This document shows positions 1 through 5,156 of a DNA stretch of 6,421 nt, in pieces. The position numbers were made by a program, and so were the translations under genes. This DNA comes from Phycisphaerae bacterium (GTDB lineage: Bacteria > Planctomycetota > Phycisphaerae > Phycisphaerales > SM1A02): assembly GCA_018663565.1 (NCBI GenBank), contig JABJQE010000016.1, forward strand, positions 1 through 6,421. Direction: 5' to 3'. The first letter of the stretch is position 1; every line of letters begins with the position of its first letter. A model generated the notes under the pieces. That model had not been told where the DNA came from, did not search any database, and saw nothing but the letters and a program-made list of their open reading frames with translations.

Positions 1-1
1 C

Positions 2-1951
2 ACAAGCATCCTGTTTCAACACATCGTCTCATCGCCGAACGCAACCTCGATGCAGATCCACTTTGGCCGCACCAAACTCTCGCCGGGCAGCACACTGCGG
101 ATGACTTCGCTCGCAGACGGAGCTGTACAGCATCACTCTAACACCACACTTCGCCAGTGGCAGTACGCCAGCGCGTGGTTCAACGGGCGCGTCGTGCTTG
201 TCGAACTGATCGCCGAATCTGGAACATCCGCCTCACATGTCAGCATTGACTCTGTGTTCGGAATGGGTAACACAACAGGTGATCGCTCCATCTGCTTCAG
301 TGTGGATGATCGTGAACTCAGCGATGACGCCCGCGCCGGGAGACTTGCTCCAATCGGGTGCAGCGCATGGCTCATCGACGACGCAACCCATTCTTTCCTA
401 TCCGCCGGACATTGCCTCGACAATTCAAGCGTCGTGGAAACGATGGAATTCAATGTGCCCCTGAGCAATTCTGATGGTTCATGGAATCACCCTGGTCCTG
501 AAGACCAATATCCGGTCGATCTTACATCGGTACAGTTCACCGACGGCGGCATCGGCAATGACTGGGCCTACTTCGGCTGCTCCCAAAACACCGAGACCGG
601 ACTGACGGCCTATGAGACACAAGGCGATTCGTATGTGCTTGCCAATGCGGCGCCAGCGGTTGATGGCCGAGATATCACCATCATTGGCTACGGCTCGGTC
701 AGCGGTCCAGTGAGCCCGACTTGGTATGGGGTACAAAAGACACACACTGGACCATACATGTATCTCAGTGGCACGGCGATTGGCTATCAAACCGACACTA
801 CCGGCGGAAATAGCGGCTCGGGTGTGCTCGATGAAGTTACTGCCAAGGCCATCGGCATTCACACGCACGCAGGCTGCGATGCCAATGGCAATTGGAATCA
901 CGGCACCGACATTGCACACCCTGATCTGCAGTACGCGCTCGATCATCCTCTTGGCGTGTGCATTCCTACTCTCTTGGAGTTCCACTTTCCCAAGAGCCTG
1001 CCCGAAGCCACACCTCCTGGCCAATCAATCGAACTCCTCTTCGGTGTCATTGAAGGAGATGGCGTACCGGATCCTTCGTCCATCACGATCTATGTAGATA
1101 TTGACGACATCATCTCGATGCTGCCTGCGCTACCGCTTGGCAATGATCTTTACAGCGTGACTATCCCCCCGCTCATGTGCGGGCAACAGGTGTCCTTCTA
1201 CATCTCGGCCTTCACTGAGTCGGGCGTCGAAGCAACTTATCCAATCAACGCGCCAGAAACGCAATTGGCCCTGCTTGTTGGTTCACTTGAAGAAACCATC
1301 ATTCTCGACGAATCCTTTGCAAGTGGCCTTCCAGCAGAATGGTCGGCAACAGGTCTATGGCATAACAGCAATGGCAACTGCGCGCCTGCCGGCACTTGCT
1401 CTGACACGAGCGTGATGTACTTTGGCCAAGAGAGTGGCTGCGACTACGACAGTGGCAATCAGGAAACCGGCACACTCACTGCACCCGCTATTGCACTTGA
1501 AGGTGTTGGTGGCGACATCACACTTCGATTCTGCACATACTTAGAGACCGAAGCTACGGCCGGCTGGGATGTCGCATCGGTACTGGTCAACGGCGTAACC
1601 ATGACCGAACTCGGCGTGACATCAGGCTGGACTGAGCATGAGATCGACCTAACTGGCGTCACAGGCGACACGCTGACGATCAGCTTTGCATTCGACACTG
1701 GCGACGAGCAGTTCAACGACTACACCGGCTGGCTCATCGACAATGTCCAAGTCACCGCGAACACGGTTGATTGCACGGATGTCCCCGCCTGCCCCGCTGA
1801 CTTTGACGGCAATGGTGAGATTGACACGAATGACCTCCTCACCCTCATCGCCGACTGGGACGCCGCAAACAGCCCCGCTGATATCGACGGCGACGGTGTG
1901 GTTGGCACCAATGACTTACTGGCACTAATTGCGGCTTGGGGACCGTGCTAG
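2..1951 (+). CDS. Secreted trypsin-like serine protease with GC-type dockerin tail (5' partial)
   Basis: Predicted exported S1-family endopeptidase. The frame is open to the left edge, and the ATG at position 50 falls inside what reads as continuous domain sequence. The real start and a signal peptide are therefore probably upstream. Numbering from that Met, the catalytic triad is visible: His121 in SAGHC, Asp171 in NDWAYF and Ser255 in TGGNSGSG, the last resembling glutamyl-endopeptidase-like S1 enzymes. Many paired-looking cysteines (82, 104, 122, 177, 276, 304) suit an extracellular fold. After the protease (about 95-305) come an Ig-like beta segment (about 310-410), a jelly-roll or MAM-like domain (about 415-570, with DESF near its start and GWLIDNV at its end), and two dockerin-like Ca2+ loops (DFDGNGEID from 584, DIDGDGVVG from 611). 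The protein ends in WGPC. Residues 1-75 look like a small beta domain whose beginning is cut off. Substrate is unknown. The dockerin-like tail in planctomycetes is probably a sorting or anchoring signal rather than a cellulosome module; this is inference. Confidence 0.88.
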   Translation, partial: TSILFQHIVSSPNATSMQIHFGRTKLSPGSTLRMTSLADGAVQHHSNTTLRQWQYASAWFNGRVVLVELIAESGTSASHVSIDSVFGMGNTTGDRSICFSVDDRELSDDARAGRLAPIGCSAWLIDDATHSFLSAGHCLDNSSVVETMEFNVPLSNSDGSWNHPGPEDQYPVDLTSVQFTDGGIGNDWAYFGCSQNTETGLTAYETQGDSYVLANAAPAVDGRDITIIGYGSVSGPVSPTWYGVQKTHTGPYMYLSGTAIGYQTDTTGGNSGSGVLDEVTAKAIGIHTHAGCDANGNWNHGTDIAHPDLQYALDHPLGVCIPTLLEFHFPKSLPEATPPGQSIELLFGVIEGDGVPDPSSITIYVDIDDIISMLPALPLGNDLYSVTIPPLMCGQQVSFYISAFTESGVEATYPINAPETQLALLVGSLEETIILDESFASGLPAEWSATGLWHNSNGNCAPAGTCSDTSVMYFGQESGCDYDSGNQETGTLTAPAIALEGVGGDITLRFCTYLETEATAGWDVASVLVNGVTMTELGVTSGWTEHEIDLTGVTGDTLTISFAFDTGDEQFNDYTGWLIDNVQVTANTVDCTDVPACPADFDGNGEIDTNDLLTLIADWDAANSPADIDGDGVVGTNDLLALIAAWGPC

Positions 1952-1991
1952 CACCCAGAAGTTTCTGATCGAATGAGCCCACCAAGATCTC

Positions 1992-2010
1992 GATAGGCCA
2001 CGCACCTATC
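1992..2010 (+). other. Small hairpin after the protease gene
   Basis: GATAGG (1992-1997) and CCTATC (2005-2010) form a perfect 6-bp stem with a 7-base loop, 40 bases after the protease stop codon. No T-tract follows, so it is a weak candidate for a transcription terminator. Its right arm overlaps the possible -35 hexamer of the next transcription unit. Confidence 0.3.
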
Positions 2011-2034
2011 ACTTAAGCAAACCGCCGGTCTAAT
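2006..2034 (+). promoter_or_regulatory. Possible sigma-70-type promoter for the three-gene cluster
   Basis: TCTAAT (2029-2034) matches the -10 consensus at five of six positions. CTATCA (2006-2011) sits 17 bases upstream and matches the -35 consensus at three of six. Transcription would begin near 2041, giving a leader of about 130 bases before the preferred start of the flavin protein gene. The -35 match is poor, so this is tentative. The same CCTATCA heptamer lies at the matching place before the RRM gene. Confidence 0.3.
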
Positions 2035-2060
2035 CTGATGAACGGCTCGCCAGAATCGAA

Positions 2061-2113
2061 TTGGGCACTTCGCGGACCGCCGCGGCTCTCAGCCATCCGG
2101 ATAAAGTGCCCAA
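2061..2113. repeat. 10-bp perfect inverted repeat enclosing a GC-rich hairpin
   Basis: TTGGGCACTT (2061-2070) is exactly repeated in inverse as AAGTGCCCAA (2104-2113). Directly inside the left arm, CGCGG (2071-2075) pairs with CCGCG (2080-2084) around a 4-base loop. The two helices could stack in RNA, leaving about 19 unpaired bases before the right arm. The element lies between the possible promoter and the likely start of the flavin protein gene, so it may be a structured leader, an operator pair or a small palindromic repeat. No T-tract follows it. Confidence 0.55.
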
Positions 2114-2174
2114 CTGCCACAAAGCCATACACACCAGCGAACCCCTGCCATCAACCATACCACAGCAACCCTCA

Positions 2175-2723
2175 TTGCCCATCGGACCAAAGGAACGGTC
2201 CTTCATTGCCAAACAAGAGATGTTCTTCGTCGCCACGGCGCCGATGGCGGCCGATGGGCTGGTAAATCTCTCACCAAAGGGCGTTGACGGAACCTTCGTG
2301 GTACTTGACTCGCAAACCGTTGCGTATCTTGACCTATGGGGGAGCGGAATTGAAACGACTGCGCACATTCGCGAGAACGGGCGGCTGTGCCTCTTGTTCT
2401 GCTCGTTCGATGAAGATCCCAAGAGTCTGCGACTGCACGGTCGCGGCGACATTGTTGAACCTGATCATATGGACTTCGAATCACTCATCACGCACTTCCC
2501 CGAAATGCCTGGAACGCGAGCAATCATTCGCCTACAAGTCACCCGCGCTGAATTCTCGTGTGGATGGGGCACACCTCGCTACACGTTCATTGGCCACCGA
2601 CCTCAATTGCAGGAGATCGCCAATAAGATGGGACCCGAAGCTGTCGCTGATGCAACCCGCAAGAAGAACACGAGCAGCATTGATGGACTTCCGGGGACAG
2701 ACTTCTGGTCGCGGCCAAACTAA
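2175..2723 (+). CDS. Pyridoxamine 5'-phosphate oxidase-like flavin-binding protein
   Basis: Member of the split-barrel PNPOx-like superfamily, which binds FMN or a related cofactor as a cytoplasmic dimer. Counting from the TTG at 2175 (182 residues), it shows the subfamily hallmarks FIAKQEMFFVATAP (10-23), VNLSPKG (30-36), GSGIETTAHIRENGR (56-70), LRLHGRG (85-91) and SCGW (128-131). This is the subfamily often named simply 'pyridoxamine 5'-phosphate oxidase family protein'; true PdxH activity is not implied. The start is uncertain. The frame stays open to a TTG at 2061 and a GTG at 2106, but those codons lie inside the inverted repeat and would add residues unlike the family. The first ATG (2220) would cut into the conserved MFFVATAP strand. 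No Shine-Dalgarno sequence is visible. The next gene begins 45 bases downstream, suggesting co-transcription. Confidence 0.8.
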   Translation: MPIGPKERSFIAKQEMFFVATAPMAADGLVNLSPKGVDGTFVVLDSQTVAYLDLWGSGIETTAHIRENGRLCLLFCSFDEDPKSLRLHGRGDIVEPDHMDFESLITHFPEMPGTRAIIRLQVTRAEFSCGWGTPRYTFIGHRPQLQEIANKMGPEAVADATRKKNTSSIDGLPGTDFWSRPN

Positions 2724-2768
2724 CGCCCCTCTCGGCGCAAATCTCCTCAGCCCACTACGCTTCACACA

Positions 2769-3377
2769 ATGGAAACTTACGACATCATCATCATCGGAGG
2801 TGGCGTTGGCGGACTCGCCTGCGGCATAACACTGGCTTCCGCCCATGCCAAACCTTGGTTTCAGGAACGCCGCGTCCTGGTCATTGATGACGGCAACAGT
2901 GACCTCAAAAAGGCCAAGTTATTCAACGCGCCCGGTGTCACACCAGGAACCACCGGCACGGAGGCGCTGCACACCATGCGGATGCAGTTCCAGCAATACC
3001 CACCCGCAACATTGCACGCCGGATCTGCATGCTCTGTTCAACGAGAGGGCGATCATTGGACCGTCCGCACCAGCGACGACTGCGCCTTCACTGCAGACGT
3101 CTTAGTCCTCGCAACCGGATACAAACGCTGGGAGATCGACGAGTTGCCTGTATCGCCAATCCCACACCCCAGGGGCGGTAAGATTGATCGCATCATGCTT
3201 GAGCACGATGGCGTCTATTGCGTTGCAACAGATCTATATGTCGCAGGACTGCTTGGCGGCGGATCAAGTCAATTCGCCATTGCCGCTGGCATCGGCGCCC
3301 AGGTCGCCGTTGAACTACTCAGTGGATGGGCTGGCAAACGCACGCACGTCCACGACCTGCCGGAGAACCCACAATGA
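2769..3377 (+). CDS. Small single-domain FAD-dependent oxidoreductase (thioredoxin-reductase-like)
   Basis: A 202-residue flavoprotein with a Rossmann dinucleotide motif GGGVGG (10-15) after the strand YDIIII, acidic residues Asp40-Asp41 at the end of the second strand, the second FAD motif ATGY (115-118), and a C-terminal FAD helix region LYVAGLLGGGSSQFAIAAG (156-174). Compared with thioredoxin reductases of about 310 residues, the NAD(P)H-binding domain and its redox Cys-x-x-Cys are absent, replaced by about 25 residues after ATGY. The usual Ala-Gly-Asp near the C-terminus reads Ala-Gly-Leu (Leu161). I recall similar proteins of about 200 residues in other bacteria, so it is probably a natural minimal family rather than a decayed gene. 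With no obvious reductant-binding domain, a partner reductase or a non-redox role is possible. It starts at an ATG without a Shine-Dalgarno sequence, and its TGA overlaps the next gene's ATG. Confidence 0.82.
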   Translation: METYDIIIIGGGVGGLACGITLASAHAKPWFQERRVLVIDDGNSDLKKAKLFNAPGVTPGTTGTEALHTMRMQFQQYPPATLHAGSACSVQREGDHWTVRTSDDCAFTADVLVLATGYKRWEIDELPVSPIPHPRGGKIDRIMLEHDGVYCVATDLYVAGLLGGGSSQFAIAAGIGAQVAVELLSGWAGKRTHVHDLPENPQ

Positions 3378-4564
3378 TGCTTTCAATTCTTGTGATCTCA
3401 CTGGCTACTTCGGCCCCCGCCCCCCCTTGCGGAGCCCACGCCATGGCTCCCACGCTGTGCGAGGCAGATGGCGGCGCATGGTTGTCGTGGCTTGAACCTG
3501 CGCCGGTTCATGACACAGCAACTTCAGACGATGTGTGGCGGCTACAGGCAAGCAAGTACACCGCCGAGACCAATACTTGGTCACCTGCCCGCACCATTAC
3601 CCAGCGGCGAGACTTCTTCATCAATTGGGCGGATGTCCCGCAAATTGCGGTTGCTGGTGACGGCTCGCTCGTCGCGACATGGCTGCAAAAAAGCGGCCCA
3701 GGCACCTATGCCTACGACATCGGAGTGGCTCACTCTCGTGACGAGGGGCAACACTGGACGATGCTTGGGACACTAAATGATGACCGGACAGAAACCGAGC
3801 ATGGATTTGTCTCTCTTGTTCCAGAAGGCAACGGACTACGCGCCGTCTGGCTTGACGGCCGTGCCATGTCAACGGAAGACCACAGCAATGATGGCCACGG
3901 ACACGGCGGAGGTGGCGCGATGTCGCTTCGCACCGCGATGATCACTGACACAATTGCGAACTCAAGTCTGCTTGATGACCGCACATGCGAATGCTGCCCG
4001 ACGGCCATGATTGCCATGCCGAGCGGCACACTCGTTGCGTATCGCGATCGTGGCGATGACGAACGGCGAGACATCAGCCTCACCCGCCGAAGCGGAGACG
4101 ATTGGATTTCTGCCTACGAACTTCATCGCGACGACTGGGTCATTGCGGGATGCCCCGTCAACGGCCCCGCCCTGGACGCGCAGCAGGACGCCGTCGTCGC
4201 AGCCTGGTACACCGGCGGCGAACATGCGGGCGTACACGCCGCGTTTTCAACCGATGGTGGCGGAACTTTTGGCTCGCCGATTGCGCTCGCGGGTGACTCC
4301 GCCCTCGGACGCGTTGATGTGGCGTGGGTGTCACCGACAACCGCCGTCGTGATCTGGATTGACTCAAGAGATGACAAGGCGACTGTGATGCAACGCTTGA
4401 TCAGCCCGGGCCGAGAACTACGCGATGCTTCTGTTGTGTCCACCGTGCAGACCGGACGCCGGAGTGGATACCCGCGTGTATGCAGAAGCGGCGACTCGAC
4501 CATTGCTGTGTGGACAGCAAAAGACCCGAAACAGGGCCTAGAGGCTGCTCTGCTCGCTGATTGA
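3374..4564 (+). CDS. Exported Asp-box beta-propeller (sialidase-like) with CxCC motif
   Basis: A 396-residue protein starting at the ATG that overlaps the preceding stop as ATGA. This start gives a short hydrophobic signal peptide (MMLSILVISLATSA), so it is exported; upstream in-frame starts would bury it. Two Asp boxes of the BNR type are clear: SRDEGQHW (121-128) and STDGGGTF (292-299). Repeated strands ending in 'AxW' (for example LVATWL, LRAVWL, VVAAWY, TIAVW) indicate a six-bladed propeller. Distinctive features are CECC (205-208), YRDR (223-226), CPVNGP (260-265) and a His/Gly-rich loop at 169-180 with His170, His175 and His177. I recall the CxCC...YRDR...CPVNGP pattern from proteins labelled exo-alpha-sialidase in other bacteria, but nothing here shows sialidase activity. 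The cysteines and histidines could bind a metal or form disulfides; this is inference. Linkage to two flavoprotein genes argues for a redox-related role. Confidence 0.8.
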   Translation: MMLSILVISLATSAPAPPCGAHAMAPTLCEADGGAWLSWLEPAPVHDTATSDDVWRLQASKYTAETNTWSPARTITQRRDFFINWADVPQIAVAGDGSLVATWLQKSGPGTYAYDIGVAHSRDEGQHWTMLGTLNDDRTETEHGFVSLVPEGNGLRAVWLDGRAMSTEDHSNDGHGHGGGGAMSLRTAMITDTIANSSLLDDRTCECCPTAMIAMPSGTLVAYRDRGDDERRDISLTRRSGDDWISAYELHRDDWVIAGCPVNGPALDAQQDAVVAAWYTGGEHAGVHAAFSTDGGGTFGSPIALAGDSALGRVDVAWVSPTTAVVIWIDSRDDKATVMQRLISPGRELRDASVVSTVQTGRRSGYPRVCRSGDSTIAVWTAKDPKQGLEAALLAD

Positions 4565-4566
4565 GC

Positions 4567-4583
4567 GGGTCACCACCTGACCC
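4567..4583 (+). terminator. Weak hairpin just after the propeller gene
   Basis: GGGTCA (4567-4572) and TGACCC (4578-4583) form a perfect 6-bp stem with a 5-base loop, starting 2 bases after the stop codon. It may end the three-gene transcript or protect its 3' end. No run of T follows, so it is not a typical intrinsic terminator. Confidence 0.35.
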
Positions 4584-4584
4584 C

Positions 4585-4614
4585 CTATCAATCCCGTGAA
4601 GGTGCACCTACAAT
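4585..4614 (+). promoter_or_regulatory. Candidate promoter of the RRM gene with palindromic spacer
   Basis: TACAAT (4609-4614) matches the -10 consensus at five of six positions. CTATCA (4585-4590), 18 bases upstream, is a partial -35 match (three of six). The 10-bp perfect palindrome AGGTGCACCT (4600-4609) fills the spacer up to the first base of the -10 box, where a bound protein would block RNA polymerase. Transcription would start near 4621, giving a leader of about 94 bases. Confidence 0.45.
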
Positions 4615-4622
4615 ACGCGACG

Positions 4623-4637
4623 CGGCCAAGTTGGCCG
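4623..4637. promoter_or_regulatory. 15-bp palindrome at the predicted transcript start
   Basis: CGGCCAAGTTGGCCG is a perfect inverted repeat with 7-bp arms around a single central G, lying at about +3 to +17 of the predicted RRM transcript. As DNA it resembles a dimeric repressor site. As RNA it could fold into a 6-bp hairpin with a 3-base loop at the 5' end of the message, which might stabilise it. Confidence 0.45.
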
Positions 4638-4647
4638 AGATCACGGA

Positions 4648-4691
4648 GCCTGATGTCACAGGCGGGTTCCGAGTTCTTCTCCTCCTGTGAC
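4648..4691 (+). promoter_or_regulatory. Mutually exclusive hairpins in the RRM leader
   Basis: GTCACAGG (4655-4662) and CCTGTGAC (4684-4691) form a perfect 8-bp stem with a 21-base loop. GCCTG (4648-4652) and CAGGC (4659-4663) form a competing 5-bp stem that uses the same bases. The pyrimidine-rich stretch at 4674-4686 contains CCTC (4681-4684), complementary to the ribosome binding site GAGG at 4703-4706, and lies mostly in the loop of the larger hairpin. The arrangement could switch translation, for example with temperature or protein binding, but no known riboswitch class is recognised. Confidence 0.4.
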
Positions 4692-4702
4692 TGCTCTGTT
4701 CT

Positions 4703-4706
4703 GAGG
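4703..4706 (+). promoter_or_regulatory. Ribosome binding site of the RRM gene
   Basis: GAGG lies 8 bases before the GTG start at 4715. It is the only clear Shine-Dalgarno sequence in the window, and it supports the non-ATG start. Confidence 0.65.
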
Positions 4707-4714
4707 TTTTTCCC

Positions 4715-4960
4715 GTGAAGCTTTTTGTTGGAAATCTGCCGTGGCGTGTTCGTGATAACGATCTCGTCGAAATGTTCTCCGAGCACGGTTCCGTAACCGC
4801 TGCAAACGTTGTGCTTGATCGTGACACTGGCCGCTCCCGCGGTTTCGGTTTCGTTGAGATGGGCGACGACGATGCCCGCAAGGCTATCGAAGCCCTCAAT
4901 GGCCAAGACCTTGACGGTCGCGCCATCAACGTCAACGAGGCACGCGCCAAGACGCACTGA
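4715..4960 (+). CDS. Small RRM-domain RNA-binding protein
   Basis: An 81-residue protein made of almost exactly one RNA recognition motif. RNP2 is LFVGNL (3-8) and RNP1 is RGFGFVEM (42-49), with the aromatic RNA-contacting residues Phe4, Phe44 and Phe46 in place. The fold order is beta1 (KLFVGNLP), helix (DNDLVEMFSEHG), beta2 (AANVVLD), beta3 (RNP1), helix (DDARKAIEALNG) and beta4 (AINVNEA). The start is GTG, supported by an upstream GAGG and by alignment of RNP2 at residue 3, as in other bacterial single-RRM proteins. There is no glycine-rich tail of the kind found in some cyanobacterial Rbp proteins. Related bacterial proteins are often cold-inducible and thought to act on mRNA; the target here is unknown. 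It is monocistronic, with its own predicted promoter, a structured leader and a strong terminator, which fits an autoregulated gene. Confidence 0.93.
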   Translation: MKLFVGNLPWRVRDNDLVEMFSEHGSVTAANVVLDRDTGRSRGFGFVEMGDDDARKAIEALNGQDLDGRAINVNEARAKTH

Positions 4961-4967
4961 TAATGCA

Positions 4968-4982
4968 CCCGCCTTCGGCGGG
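4968..4982 (+). other. GC-rich hairpin just after the RRM gene
   Basis: CCCGCC (4968-4973) and GGCGGG (4977-4982) form a 6-bp stem with a 3-base TTC loop, 8 bases after the stop codon. It has no T-tract and precedes the stronger terminator hairpin, so it may add to termination or block 3' exonucleases. Confidence 0.5.
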
Positions 4983-4993
4983 CGGGGGAATCG

Positions 4994-5036
4994 GGAGTCG
5001 CAAGTCGCAAGTCGACTTGCGGCTCCTGTCTTTTTT
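4994..5036 (+). terminator. Strong intrinsic terminator of the RRM gene
   Basis: GGAGTCGCAAGTC (4994-5006) pairs with GACTTGCGGCTCC (5014-5026) over 13 positions, including one T:G wobble, around a 7-base loop. It is followed by TGTC and six T (5031-5036). The left arm and loop contain a tandem 7-base repeat, GTCGCAA at 4997-5003 and 5004-5010. It ends transcription from the RRM gene before the convergent metH gene. Confidence 0.88.
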
Positions 5037-5156
5037 GCGTTCAACTATTGCTTGGTCTTGATCGCATCCTATGGACACGCCAGCAGCCAATCGGCGCACC
5101 AACAATGCATCCAAGGCTCATTCGCTCAAAGGCCCCAATAGGCGGGATCACCCACG
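5037..5156. other. Intergenic gap between convergent genes, no clear content
   Basis: About 120 bases separate the RRM terminator from the metH stop codon. On the minus strand a weak GTGGG/CCCGC hairpin (5142-5155, one wobble pair) follows the metH stop, but without a T-tract. No open reading frame with recognisable protein sequence, RNA gene or repeat is seen. Confidence 0.4.

Noticed and set aside
479..1024. A 181-residue open frame on the minus strand inside the protease gene
   Set aside because: It lies wholly opposite a gene with a clear catalytic triad, and its translation shows no recognisable domain. It is a codon-bias shadow.
2030..2452. A 140-residue open frame on the minus strand over the flavin protein gene and its leader
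   Set aside because: Its translation is low-complexity and Ser/Arg-rich with no motif, while the plus strand encodes a recognisable PNPOx-like protein.
3326..3373. An upstream GTG-type extension of the propeller gene
   Set aside because: It would add 16 polar residues before the signal peptide and overlap the FAD gene by 52 bases. The ATGA overlap start places the signal peptide at the N-terminus.
4567..4614. A standard intrinsic terminator after the propeller gene
   Set aside because: The 6-bp hairpin lacks a T-run, so it was kept only as a weak candidate.
4538..5044. A 168-residue minus-strand frame across the RRM gene and its leader
   Set aside because: It runs through the strong terminator hairpin and opposite a clear RRM protein, and it has no recognisable fold.
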